64,000 bases of DNA. It comes from Motiliproteus sp036960175. Lineage in GTDB: Bacteria > Pseudomonadota > Gammaproteobacteria > Pseudomonadales > Balneatricaceae. Shown in pieces: positions 42,745-51,555 of the stretch. The notes under the pieces are model-generated. The model worked only from the letters and a program-made list of their open reading frames with translations. It searched no databases and was not told the origin of the DNA. The stretch is from assembly GCA_036960175.1 (NCBI GenBank), contig JBALWH010000020.1, positions 1 to 64,000 of the forward strand. The letters run 5' to 3'. Numbering within the stretch: the stretch's first letter is position 1; the number at the start of each line of letters is the position of its first letter. A program made the position numbers and the translations under genes.

Positions 42745-43374
42745 ATGCTGAGCAATTACCTAAAAAACAAACATCAGCAAAAATTCCAGCAGGCACTGTT
42801 AACCGCTGATGAGTCACTGTTGCGAAAGACCCTCGGCAAGGGGGTCGATATCAACGACCCCTTTGCTGATGCGCCAGATAAACCGCCACAGTTACCGTTA
42901 TTTCACGCTATCCAATCCTGCACCCCCGGTTGTCTGCAGATTCTGCTGGAAGCCGGTGCTCGCCTCCCACCGGAGTCCGTTTTACAGCGGACACTTTTAG
43001 AACAGGCGATCAGGTCAACCGATCAGGCCTTGGCGCTGCTAACCCAGCTATTGAGCCATGGTCTCGATGCCAACACCGCCGAGGGCTCCGCGTTTTTTTA
43101 TTGCCTGCAAAACAACAATCCCAGTCAACAGCTATTACTTCTGACCCGGTTGATGGAACATGGCGGTGATATCAATGTGCGGGATGACGCTCGGCTGTCA
43201 GTGCTGGATCGACTGATGATCGCCGAACAGACGCAGCTGGTGGGCTCGCTGATCAGCGCCGGCGCCCTGGTATCGGAAAACCTGCAGCAACTAGCCTGCT
43301 CGGACGAAATTAAGGCATTCGCCCAACGTAAAAAGCAAGATCTTGAGATTCAAAAAATGCTGCTGGGCGGATAA
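42745..43374 (+). CDS. Ankyrin-repeat protein
   Basis: The 209-residue soluble protein contains four or so degenerate ankyrin repeats of about 33 residues (LRKTLGKGVDINDPFADAPD, LQILLEAGARLPPESV, LSHGLDANTAEGSAFFYCLQ, LMEHGGDINVRDDARLSVLD). It has no signal peptide or membrane segment, so a cytoplasmic protein-binding role is likely. It starts 15 nt after the thioesterase gene. The partner is unknown. Confidence 0.78.
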   Translation: MLSNYLKNKHQQKFQQALLTADESLLRKTLGKGVDINDPFADAPDKPPQLPLFHAIQSCTPGCLQILLEAGARLPPESVLQRTLLEQAIRSTDQALALLTQLLSHGLDANTAEGSAFFYCLQNNNPSQQLLLLTRLMEHGGDINVRDDARLSVLDRLMIAEQTQLVGSLISAGALVSENLQQLACSDEIKAFAQRKKQDLEIQKMLLGG

Positions 43375-43662
43375 GGTAAAGGGGGCTCGAAACCTTTACC
43401 AGAAACAGAACTCACTCCCGGCACTAGCCTCCTATCCCAAACAGTTCTCATCCTGCCCCTTAAACAGATGCAATGGCTCCGGAGCTTCCGCCCATTCCGT
43501 TCCCTAACGCCCGTTCCCGGTCAGACCAGTTCAGACATTCATCGGCAGAAGAAGAGGAAGTTTCATGCAATAACAGCAGTCCTCCCTTCAATGACAGCTA
43601 AAATTAGTGGGTAAGCAAATGACGCCTGAATGTGCAAACAATACTGGAAGAGATGGTTCTCG

Positions 43663-45261
43663 ATGGTTTCAGTGACTGATATTTCAGACCCACTAGGGGT
43701 CAAAGACGACTTTAAACCTGACATTACCGTTTTTCAGGAAATCTGTGACACCATCGCCAGACAGGTTCCCTGTGATATTTCCATCATGTCTCAAGGCGGT
43801 ATTGTCGTTGCCTCTTCGATCATCGGGCGCAACGGCCAAGTTCATCAAGGTGCCCGTAAAATCCTCTGCGGCGAGTTGGATAAATACGAAGTGGATGCCG
43901 AAATGGCCGCTCAGGGGCCGGTGATGAGGGAAGGCTGCAACCTGCCGATAGAATTATCCGGCAAAAGGATCGCCAGCGTCGGTATCGCCGCACCCTTGGC
44001 TGAAGCCCGGAATTACACCGCTATTGTGCAGACCTGTATTCAGGTCATGTTACATGAACACTTAAACAGCTGGATCCACAAACATACCTTAATCACCCGA
44101 ATTAATGACGCGACCCAGGCTCTTAGCGAAAGTGAAGCGCGCCTGAAGAACATCATTCAATCCTCTTCCGACTGGATATGGATTACCGACGAGAAACTCA
44201 AATTCACGTTTTTATCCGATCGCTTTTTCGAGATATCACAGCTGCCTAAAACTGCGATTCTTGGCAAAACCCGAGAACAGTTTGCCGGTCAGGAAAATAA
44301 CCCCATCAACTCTCAGAAATGGTCCCAGCACCTGCTGGACCTAGAATCCAGGTTGGCCATTAAGGAATTCGAATACTGTGCCCTGAAACAGAGCGGCGAA
44401 CGCTTCTGGATGAAAATCAGCGGCTCTCCTTACTATCACGCCGACGGCAGTTTTGGCGGCTACCAGGGCACCGGGACCGACTACACCGAGTTAAAGGCCG
44501 CGCAGGATCTACTGATTCGTAATGAGAAAATAGCAGCCCTGGGAGGACTGGTCGCCGGGGTTGCCCACGAATTGAACACCCCCATAGGCTCTGCCATTAC
44601 GGCTGTATCACACTTTGAAGAGCAGTGTTTCAGCGCCGAAAAACATGCCAACGAAAATACCCTGACACGTTCGTATTTAGCTGATTTTCTCAATAGCAGC
44701 GTCGAAATCAGTGCTCTAATTCACTCGAACTTAAAGCGCGCCAGCGGCTTAGTTAACAACCTCAAAGAAATAGCCATGGATCGCGATGTCGGTCCTATTC
44801 GTTGCTTCAACCTGCATGACTATATTGAAGAGGTCAGCCGCGATCTGGAGACCCAGCTACAACAACGCCATATCGTACTATCCGTATCTTGCCCCGCCAG
44901 CATCGAAATCATGTCAATACCCGGTGCCATTTATCAAATTATCTATAACCTGCTAAAAAACAGTCTGGATCATGGCTTTACGGGTACCCGTGGACGCATC
45001 GATCTCGAGGTCATCGAGCAGCAAGAAAACATTGTGCTAAACTATAGCGATTCAGGAATCGGGATGTCCGCCCATGAACTGTCTCGTATCTTCGAGCCCT
45101 TCTATACCACCGCCAGAGGATCAGGAAATACCGGACTGGGGATGTTTTTAGCGCATAACCTGGCCACTAAAACGCTACAGGGAAGCATCACGGCAGCAAG
45201 CGCCCCGGGCCAAGGGCTCAGTTTCCAGATTAAACTGCCAAAATCCCTCGCCCCCGAATAA
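43663..45261 (+). CDS. Sensor histidine kinase with CdaR-type diacid-recognition domain and PAS domain
   Basis: The product (532 residues from 43663) has an N-terminal domain like the sugar-diacid recognition region of CdaR (about residues 20-140; SIMSQGGIVVASSIIGRNGQ), a PAS/PAC pair (about 155-280), a phospho-acceptor H302 in GVAHELNTPIGS, and a C-terminal HATPase domain with N (NLLKNSLDHG) and G (DSGIGM, GNTGLGMFLA) boxes. No transmembrane segment is visible, so sensing is cytoplasmic. No response regulator is adjacent: it is an orphan kinase. The start is uncertain; an ATG at 43630 adds 11 residues. The diacid domain normally accompanies PucR-type regulators, so the fusion to a kinase is notable. 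Confidence 0.82.
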   Translation: MVSVTDISDPLGVKDDFKPDITVFQEICDTIARQVPCDISIMSQGGIVVASSIIGRNGQVHQGARKILCGELDKYEVDAEMAAQGPVMREGCNLPIELSGKRIASVGIAAPLAEARNYTAIVQTCIQVMLHEHLNSWIHKHTLITRINDATQALSESEARLKNIIQSSSDWIWITDEKLKFTFLSDRFFEISQLPKTAILGKTREQFAGQENNPINSQKWSQHLLDLESRLAIKEFEYCALKQSGERFWMKISGSPYYHADGSFGGYQGTGTDYTELKAAQDLLIRNEKIAALGGLVAGVAHELNTPIGSAITAVSHFEEQCFSAEKHANENTLTRSYLADFLNSSVEISALIHSNLKRASGLVNNLKEIAMDRDVGPIRCFNLHDYIEEVSRDLETQLQQRHIVLSVSCPASIEIMSIPGAIYQIIYNLLKNSLDHGFTGTRGRIDLEVIEQQENIVLNYSDSGIGMSAHELSRIFEPFYTTARGSGNTGLGMFLAHNLATKTLQGSITAASAPGQGLSFQIKLPKSLAPE

Positions 45262-45420
45262 GAACAACCACCGCTAAGATCCATACCTATTACGATTTAG
45301 GCTCTTTATCAAATACGAATAGCCTTTAAAATATATTCCCAAGGACTGGGCTCAACGCCCATATTGATCACAACAGAGCCCCTCACCCCCTTGCCAATCC
45401 GCCTTAATGGAGCGATGCTT

Positions 45421-45448
45421 TAAGGAACGTGTTCACAGGCTCCTTAGC
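45421..45448. repeat. Dispersed palindromic element, degenerate copy
   Basis: TAAGGAACGTGTTCACAGGC followed by TCCTTAG keeps both outer arms of the element at 27296-27323 with changes near the loop. It lies between the kinase and DyP peroxidase genes. Confidence 0.55.
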
Positions 45449-45513
45449 TATCAAACACCAGCCTTCACAGTGCTTTTCGATTGTTAATTTCGTAAAGAGA
45501 CAGGGAATAGATT

Positions 45514-46398
45514 ATGACCATGGTTCAATCGGGGATTCTGAACCCCCTCCCCGCCGCCGCCCGCTACTTGTTTTTCACCCTACGCCCCGGAGCCAACTCC
45601 GAGCAATTACGGCAAGCCATCGCGGAACTGCCTGAGCATGGGGATATGGTGATTGGACTGGGGCTGTCGGTAATTCAGCAGCTGGGCGGTGAAGTGCCCG
45701 GATTAAAAGCCTTTCCTGCCCTCAGTTGCCGGGGGATCGATATTCCCTCAACCCCAGCCGCCCTGTGGATTTGGCTGCGAGGTGAAGACCGCGGCACCTT
45801 ACTGCATTTAAGCCGCGCGATTGAGCTACAACTGGCCGATGTATTGGAGCTGGACCTGCTCACCGATGGCTTTATCCATGACGGCGGGCGGGATCTCACC
45901 GGCTATGAAGACGGTACCGAGAACCCGGAAGGTGAAGATGCCGTGCAGGCCGCTATCGTCCACCAGCCGGAAGCCCTACAAGGCTCCAGCTTTGTCGCGG
46001 TACAACAGTGGCTACACGATTTCGATACGTTTGATGCGATGACCACAGAGCAGCAGGATGACAGCATCGGCCGTCACCGAGCAGACAACGAAGAATTCGA
46101 TGCCCCGGAGTCGGCTCACGTTAAGCGCACGGCTCAGGAAAGCTTCACGCCGGAGGCCTTTATGCTGCGCCGATCCATGCCCTGGACCGATGCCAACAGC
46201 TCCGGACTGATGTTTGTGGCCTTTGCTCACTCAGTGGATGCTTTTGAGGCACAGATGCAGCGGATGATCGGGATGGAAGACGGCATCAGTGATGCACTGT
46301 TTCAGTTTACCCGTCCCATCAACGGTAGCTATTTCTGGTGTCCACCGCTGAAAAACGGCAAGCTCGACCTCAGCGCCGCATGTGTGAAAGCGCGTTAA
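45514..46398 (+). CDS. DyP-type haem peroxidase (YfeX-like)
   Basis: The 294-residue enzyme has the GXXDG motif (GYEDGTENP) with the distal catalytic Asp of dye-decolourising peroxidases, and a C-terminal region with FVAFAHSVDAFEAQMQRMIG typical of the P/B-type group. It lacks a Tat signal, so it is cytoplasmic like YfeX. AGGGAA precedes the ATG. The ABM-domain gene follows 30 nt downstream, suggesting a haem-related pair. Confidence 0.92.
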   Translation: MTMVQSGILNPLPAAARYLFFTLRPGANSEQLRQAIAELPEHGDMVIGLGLSVIQQLGGEVPGLKAFPALSCRGIDIPSTPAALWIWLRGEDRGTLLHLSRAIELQLADVLELDLLTDGFIHDGGRDLTGYEDGTENPEGEDAVQAAIVHQPEALQGSSFVAVQQWLHDFDTFDAMTTEQQDDSIGRHRADNEEFDAPESAHVKRTAQESFTPEAFMLRRSMPWTDANSSGLMFVAFAHSVDAFEAQMQRMIGMEDGISDALFQFTRPINGSYFWCPPLKNGKLDLSAACVKAR

Positions 46399-46428
46399 AC
46401 TGATCAATCGTTACTAAGGAAAACATCG

Positions 46429-46731
46429 ATGTATATTGCCATGAACCGTTTCCGTATCCGCCCTGGTCATGAAGACGAGTTCGAAGATATCTGGCGGCAG
46501 CGAGAAACCTATCTGGATACGGTGCCCGGTTTTCAGTCTTTTAATCTGCTCAAAGGCCCTAGCTCCGACGAACACAGCCTCTATGCCAGCCATTCTGTGT
46601 GGGACAATGCTGACGCCTTTCAGGGCTGGACCCGCTCCGAACAGTTTCGCAAAGCCCATGCCCAGGCCGGCGTTAAAAAAGAGATCTTCCTGGGACCGCC
46701 TCAGTTTGAGGGATTTGAATCAGTGCTTTAA
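46429..46731 (+). CDS. ABM-domain protein (heme-degrading monooxygenase-like)
   Basis: The 100-residue protein has the antibiotic-biosynthesis-monooxygenase ferredoxin-like fold, starting YIAMNRFRIRPGHEDEFEDI and including VPGFQSFNLLKG and FRKAHAQ, similar to HmoB/IsdG-like proteins. It may bind or degrade haem. AAGGAAAA lies upstream of the ATG. It is probably co-transcribed with the peroxidase gene. Activity towards haem is inference from family and neighbour. Confidence 0.82.
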   Translation: MYIAMNRFRIRPGHEDEFEDIWRQRETYLDTVPGFQSFNLLKGPSSDEHSLYASHSVWDNADAFQGWTRSEQFRKAHAQAGVKKEIFLGPPQFEGFESVL

Positions 46732-46850
46732 ATCGCTACCTATTAAACCAAGAACAACGCGTTTATTTCCCTCAAATTGAGCAAAAGCAGTTTTCTGCTG
46801 CATCCCCGCCGCTATACTGCGGGCTACTTAGTATTCAGGATCAATCCAAT

Positions 46851-47204
46851 ATGGCTCTTCGCACTCTAACTCTCTCTATTCTTATTACCCTGACGGCTCT
46901 GCTCAGTGGTTGCAGCGGCCATCCCGGCGCCGGCCACTGGGTCGCCTCCAAAGCCAACGCCGCTGGTTACTGGGTTATAGTGGTGGAATTCGACGGCAAG
47001 GTAAAAGTGCTGTCCAAGTCGGAAGAAAAACCAGTGATGGGTTGCTACTGGCAAGCCTCCACCGGCGATACCATGATGTTTCAATGCGCCAGCAAAGAAA
47101 ATCCAGAGACACCTGAAAACTACCTTTGGACTGTCTCTACAGCCGACATTGCAACTCTAAGTAAGGACGGCAAAGCCCTGGCGGAATTCCGTCGCAGAAT
47201 GTAG
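46851..47204 (+). CDS. Small putative lipoprotein
   Basis: The 117-residue product starts with a lipoprotein signal (ALLSGC, lipid-modified Cys at about residue 21). The mature part contains two or three Cys (GCYW, FQCA) and ends EFRRRM. AGGA is about 10 nt before the ATG. A hairpin at 47221-47243 closes the gene. No family was recognised. Confidence 0.7.
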   Translation: MALRTLTLSILITLTALLSGCSGHPGAGHWVASKANAAGYWVIVVEFDGKVKVLSKSEEKPVMGCYWQASTGDTMMFQCASKENPETPENYLWTVSTADIATLSKDGKALAEFRRRM

Positions 47205-47220
47205 GTATGCCAATACTGAC

Positions 47221-47253
47221 GCCTGCTGCTCAACATGGCAGGCCGTCTGTTTT
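47221..47253 (+). terminator. Probable terminator of the lipoprotein gene
   Basis: A GCCTGC / GCAGGC stem with an imperfect extension and a loop of about 11 nt is followed by CGTCTGTTTTA. It lies 17 nt after the stop. Confidence 0.6.
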
Positions 47254-47389
47254 AATAGCTGTCGCAGTCATCAACAGCTACAGCAACCCTGTTTAGATTC
47301 AATGTCATAGGGTTCTTCATTGGAAGATCCGAATCCCTATTATCGGTATACTGATGCAACTCTGTTAATCATTACGCCGGTTTCCCCTC

Positions 47390-48769
47390 ATGCCCGCTAA
47401 TCTTGATGCTCTGCTGTCTGACCTTCATGCTGTGTTTGGAGGTCGCCTGAATACATCTGCGGCCATCCGCGAACAGCATGGTCAAGGAGAAGATAGTCAT
47501 GGCTGCACGCCTCCGGATGCAGTGGTTTATACCCACAGCAACGAAGAGGTGGCGCTGGTCGCAAAGCACTGCAGCCAACACCAAATACCTTTAATTCCCT
47601 ACGGCACCGGCACCTCGGTCGAAGGTCATCTGCTGGCGCTGCACGGCGGCATCAGCGTCGATCTATCACAGATGAATCAGATTCTGGAAAGCAGCGGTGC
47701 CGATATGGATTGCCGGGTACAGGCGGGGGTCACTCGTGAGCAGCTCAACAGGGAGCTACGCTATCAAGGTATTTTCTTTCCCGTGGACCCTGGTGCCGAT
47801 GCCTCGCTAGGGGGGATGGCGGCCACTTGCGCCTCAGGAACTAACGCCGTGCGCTATGGCACCATGCGCGAGAATATCAAAGGCCTGACGGTAGTGACTG
47901 CTGATGGCCGTATCATCAAAACAGGCACCCGCGCCCGTAAAAGCTCCGCTGGCTACAACCTCACCCAACTCATGATTGGCTCTGAAGGCACCCTGGGTAT
48001 CATCACCGAAGTGCAGCTACGGCTGCATCCAATTCCAGAACTAATCAAGGCGGCTGTGTGCCAATTTGATACCCTGGAAGGCGCGGTCAATACCGTGATC
48101 GAGGCGATCCAGCTGGGCATCCCTATGGCCCGCATCGAGCTACTGAATGCCCTGCAGATGAAAGCTAGCATCAGCTATTCAAAACTCAGTGGCTTTGTCG
48201 AAGCGCCCACCTTGTTTCTGGAGTTTCACGGCAGCCCATCTGCGGTAGACGAGCAAGTCGAAGCACTGTACTCCATCAGTAGCAGTCATGGCGGCAATCA
48301 GTTCCGCTGGGCCAGCAGCAGTGAAGATCGCAATACCCTGTGGAAAGCACGGCACCAGGCATACCTTGCAGCATTAGCGATGAAACCCGGATATCAGGGC
48401 TTTCCCACCGATGTCTGCGTGCCTATCTCTCGTCTCGCAGACAGCATTCTGGATGCCGAAGCCTATGCCGCAAAATTAGGCTTAGACTGCCCAATTCTCG
48501 GCCATGTCGGAGATGGAAATTACCACGTACTGATTCTTTTCGACGCTAAGGATGAATCCGCAACGAATAAAGCGTTGGATCTTTCCCGTCATGTGGTAGA
48601 ACAAGCCTTGGAAATGGGCGGCACCTGTAGCGGAGAACATGGGATCGGCAGCGGTAAAAAAGCCTATCTAGTGCAGGAGCATGGCGAAGGCGTGGCATTA
48701 ATGCGGCAGATTAAAAAAGCCATGGATCCGCTCAACATCCTCAACCCGGGCAAGGTCTTCGACCTCTAG
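47390..48769 (+). CDS. FAD-binding D-lactate dehydrogenase (GlcD/DLD-like)
   Basis: The 459-residue flavoprotein has the FAD_binding_4 domain (PYGTGTSVEGHLLALHGGIS, PGADASLGGMAATCASGTNA) and the C-terminal FAD-oxidase domain ending CSGEHGIGSGKKAYL, as in D-lactate dehydrogenase (cytochrome) and glycolate oxidase subunit GlcD. It oxidises a D-2-hydroxyacid and feeds the respiratory chain. No GlcE or GlcF is present. A hydroxyacid sulfonate as substrate is conceivable given the island but not supported by any residue seen. It begins 185 nt after the lipoprotein gene and precedes a TSUP gene. Confidence 0.88.
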   Translation: MPANLDALLSDLHAVFGGRLNTSAAIREQHGQGEDSHGCTPPDAVVYTHSNEEVALVAKHCSQHQIPLIPYGTGTSVEGHLLALHGGISVDLSQMNQILESSGADMDCRVQAGVTREQLNRELRYQGIFFPVDPGADASLGGMAATCASGTNAVRYGTMRENIKGLTVVTADGRIIKTGTRARKSSAGYNLTQLMIGSEGTLGIITEVQLRLHPIPELIKAAVCQFDTLEGAVNTVIEAIQLGIPMARIELLNALQMKASISYSKLSGFVEAPTLFLEFHGSPSAVDEQVEALYSISSSHGGNQFRWASSSEDRNTLWKARHQAYLAALAMKPGYQGFPTDVCVPISRLADSILDAEAYAAKLGLDCPILGHVGDGNYHVLILFDAKDESATNKALDLSRHVVEQALEMGGTCSGEHGIGSGKKAYLVQEHGEGVALMRQIKKAMDPLNILNPGKVFDL

Positions 48770-48819
48770 CTTTAACCTGTAAACGCACCCTATGAATATC
48801 ACTAAGGCTCTTTGTTGTT

Positions 48820-49617
48820 ATGACTGAACTGCTCTGGTACCAATACGCCCTGATCGGTGTGATTTTTGCCTGGAGCGGATTTGTGCGCTCTGGCCTTGGC
48901 TTTGGCGGCGCCGTGCTATCACTGCCCTTTCTGCTGCTGGTGATTAACGATGCATTGATATTTCTACCCATAATCGCTATCCAGTTGCTGATCTTTTCCA
49001 TGTGGATTACCTACGGCAAACAGTTCCAGCAGCTCATTGGTTTAAGCAACTCTGCGGGCGCCTCACTAGCAGGTAAAGAAGCGGCGGTGGACTGGCCCTA
49101 CCTGAAAAAAGCGCTGACCATCATGATCATCCCCAAGCTGGTGGGCGTCTTCGGGCTACTGACTCTACCTTCAGATCTGATGAGTGGAATTATCTTTTCA
49201 ATCGTCATGGTCTACGCCATCGGCTACACTCTGAACCGCCCCTTCACCAGTAATCACGCGGCGGTAGATATATTGTTTCTGATCCTAGGAGGCTATGTCA
49301 GCGGCACCTCGTTGATCGGTGCCCCTTTGATCGTGGCGGTATTCGCGTCACGGGTAGCCAAGCATCAGCTGCGTGACACTTTGTTTGTGCTCTGGTTTAT
49401 TCTGGTGTGCATCAAGATGGCTACCTTTATCGCCGCCGATATTGACCTGCAGCTGCTGCATCAACTATGGCTGCTACCCTGTGCCTGCGTCGGACATGTG
49501 ATTGGCATGCGCTTCCACGAGCATATGCTGCAAGCAGATACGCCGCTGTTCTATCGGGTGATGGGGGCGGTGTTGATCGTGGTTAGCTTGGTTGGGCTTG
49601 GGAAGCTGCTGGTATAA
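48820..49617 (+). CDS. TauE/SafE (TSUP)-family exporter
   Basis: The 265-residue membrane protein has seven or eight hydrophobic segments in two TSUP halves (FVRSGLGFGGAVLSLPFLLL in the first, GGYVSGTSLIGAPLIVAVF in the second). Members export sulfite or sulfoacetate in organosulfonate degraders; others have different substrates. It lies outside the main block, 50 nt after the D-lactate dehydrogenase gene, and faces the carbonic anhydrase gene convergently. Sulfite export would complement SoeABC, an inference. Confidence 0.8.
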   Translation: MTELLWYQYALIGVIFAWSGFVRSGLGFGGAVLSLPFLLLVINDALIFLPIIAIQLLIFSMWITYGKQFQQLIGLSNSAGASLAGKEAAVDWPYLKKALTIMIIPKLVGVFGLLTLPSDLMSGIIFSIVMVYAIGYTLNRPFTSNHAAVDILFLILGGYVSGTSLIGAPLIVAVFASRVAKHQLRDTLFVLWFILVCIKMATFIAADIDLQLLHQLWLLPCACVGHVIGMRFHEHMLQADTPLFYRVMGAVLIVVSLVGLGKLLV

Positions 49618-49638
49618 CCGAAAAAGTATTTAATTCCT

Positions 49639-50259
49639 TTAATCGATATTAGCGTCGAGCTGATCTGTTGCTGTAGTGCAGGTGCCGAGATCCTTGATAA
49701 TGCCGTCTTCGATATTGTAGATCCAACCGTGTACTGAAAGCTCGCTACCTTCTTTCCAGGTACGTCGAACAATGGTGGTCTTGCAGACATTGGTCACCTG
49801 CTCAATAACATTCAGTTCACACAGGCGGTCAAGCTTTTGTTGCCCGTCTAAAGATTCCAGCTGAAAAGAGTGAAAGCGGCCGACATCCTTGATATGACGA
49901 AGCCAGTTATCGATCAAACCATGCTCTTTGTCTTCCAGCGCTGCTTTCACACCCCCGCAACCATAATGGCCGCAGACAATAATATGCTTAACGCTCAGCA
50001 CATCGATGGCGTACTGAATCACCGATAAACAGTTAAGATCGGTATGCACCACCACATTGGCGATATTGCGGTGCACGAATATTTCGCCTGGAGGCAAATC
50101 AACAATCTGGTTGGCGGGAACACGGCTATCCGCACAGCCAATCCATAGAATTTCAGGTGCCTGCTGCTTGGACAGCTGAGTGAAAAAATCTGGGTTTTTC
50201 TGCTTAACTTTAGCGGCCCACTTCTCATTTCTTTCGAAAAGATGCTTCAGTGTTTTCAC
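49639..50259 (-). CDS. can: Beta-class carbonic anhydrase
   Basis: The 206-residue zinc enzyme interconverts CO2 and bicarbonate. Zinc ligands and partners align with E. coli Can: Cys42 and Asp44 in CADSRVP, His98 and Cys101 in GHYGCGG. The reading frame starts with GTG at 50257-50259. The gene is monocistronic on the minus strand, downstream of the oxidase-like operon, with a hairpin between them. The protein is cytoplasmic, without signal peptide. Confidence 0.95.
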   Translation of the reverse strand: MKTLKHLFERNEKWAAKVKQKNPDFFTQLSKQQAPEILWIGCADSRVPANQIVDLPPGEIFVHRNIANVVVHTDLNCLSVIQYAIDVLSVKHIIVCGHYGCGGVKAALEDKEHGLIDNWLRHIKDVGRFHSFQLESLDGQQKLDRLCELNVIEQVTNVCKTTIVRRTWKEGSELSVHGWIYNIEDGIIKDLGTCTTATDQLDANID

Positions 50260-50396
50260 GTTACTGCCGACCCCATGACTAAAATTGAGCGGTTATGACT
50301 ACTTAACTATTACAACTACTTACCGACCACAGCTACGACTATTGACTAACAAGCGGCAACAGCTGTGATTCTGCGGCATTATTCTGGCTATTACCA

Positions 50397-50431
50397 GCCT
50401 CCAACGGCGGTAAGCCTCCGCCGTTGGAGGC
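50397..50431 (-). terminator. Strong hairpin at the end of the sulfite reductase-ccoG operon
   Basis: A perfect 14-bp stem (GCCTCCAACGGCGG / CCGCCGTTGGAGGC) with a 7-nt loop lies about 100 nt after the last gene of the operon. There is no T tract on either strand, so it may be a transcript-stabilising hairpin or a weak terminator. Confidence 0.55.
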
Positions 50432-50530
50432 CGACTGATGATAAAAGTTCGACTATCTCTCAGATTAGTCAATTGAACGATTTAATAGCGACTGACCATC
50501 CCGCCAGAAACCTCAGCGTTCGACACCTAA

Positions 50531-50863
50531 TCAGTGTCGCAAACTGGTTATTTCCGCTAGAAATTCCGGAAACAGGTAAACCATCAGAATCACCACGGGC
50601 AGCAGATAGAAATACAGATTCATCGCAAAACGAATACCAGGATGCGCATTACGTAGCTCCATAAAGCGATCCACCACCAAGCGCCCTTTCACGCCAATAG
50701 TAACCGCGATGATCAATGTCACCACCAAACTCGGTTCCGCGCTCTCTGCTAAAAATGCGCTGCCTAGCGTCATCGCCATCAGTACCCACCAGACATAATC
50801 CAGTATCTTATAGCTTGAAGCTGTAGGCATTGCTTTCGCCTTTGCGGTCAAATCAGTTCTCAT
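50531..50863 (-). CDS. Cytochrome c oxidase subunit IV-like / NorF-like membrane protein
   Basis: The 110-residue protein has three hydrophobic segments and the prokaryotic COX4-type layout (ILDYVWWVLMAMTLGSAF ... FMELRNAHPGIR ... LPVVILMVYLF). Such proteins accompany haem-copper oxidases or NO reductase. Neither oxidase subunit I nor II, nor norBC, is in the window. It ends the minus-strand chain from cysI. ATG at 50863 with AAGGGG upstream is preferred to a GTG one codon earlier. Confidence 0.72.
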   Translation of the reverse strand: MRTDLTAKAKAMPTASSYKILDYVWWVLMAMTLGSAFLAESAEPSLVVTLIIAVTIGVKGRLVVDRFMELRNAHPGIRFAMNLYFYLLPVVILMVYLFPEFLAEITSLRH

Positions 50864-50907
50864 CACATATCCCCTTAAATGCTACCCATTGCGGCACCAC
50901 AGACCCA

Positions 50908-51555
50908 TTACCTTAAAACGTACAACAGTGGAAAAATAACGATCCAGACCAAGTCGATCATATGCCAATAACTGGCGATCGCTTCCATGCCCTCATGGCG
51001 CTCTGCCGTGTAACCGCCGTTTTTGAGCCGCATGATGGCCCATAAAATAGCCCCGCCACCCCAAAACACATGTAAGAAATGGTTAAAGGTCATGTAGTAA
51101 TACACGGTAAAGAACAGGTTGGTATCCACTTCGATACCCTGCTCAATATTCCACTGGTATTCCCATGCTTTGATGATCAGATAAGCAACCGCTGCGATAA
51201 TCGTCCCCCACAACCAGCGTATCGCTTGAGGTATTCTATCCATGCGCACCGATTTCATCGCTTTGGCAACACAATAACTGCTGGTCAGCAGTGCTAACGT
51301 ATTCAGTACTCCTGCGGTGGTATGAAGCCGAAGAGGGCCTTGATCAAATACTTCGGGATAGTGAACCTTGGCTATAAAATAAACCAGGAACATCAACGCA
51401 AATTCGCTCATTTCGGCGAAGATACCCACCCATACAGCACCGTTACCCGGAACTCTCCGATCTTGGGGAGAGTAATCGGTGTTTTTCTTTTCAGACACCC
51501 CCGTAGCTACAGCCAACGTAGCTAGAGAGGTGGATTCGGCCGTATCAACGGTCAT
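50908..51555 (-). CDS. Haem-copper oxidase subunit III-like protein (NorE-like)
   Basis: The 215-residue membrane protein has five transmembrane segments and subunit III hallmarks: WVGIFAEMSEFALMFLVYFI, NTLALLTSSYCVAKA, FNHFLHVFWG and HEGMEAIASYWHMIDLVWI. These suit NorE, a partner of nitric oxide reductase, or a free COX III. Its start lies inside the ccoG 3' end (11-nt overlap), with GGGGAG upstream. The catalytic subunits must be elsewhere in the genome. Confidence 0.82.
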   Translation of the reverse strand: MTVDTAESTSLATLAVATGVSEKKNTDYSPQDRRVPGNGAVWVGIFAEMSEFALMFLVYFIAKVHYPEVFDQGPLRLHTTAGVLNTLALLTSSYCVAKAMKSVRMDRIPQAIRWLWGTIIAAVAYLIIKAWEYQWNIEQGIEVDTNLFFTVYYYMTFNHFLHVFWGGGAILWAIMRLKNGGYTAERHEGMEAIASYWHMIDLVWIVIFPLLYVLR

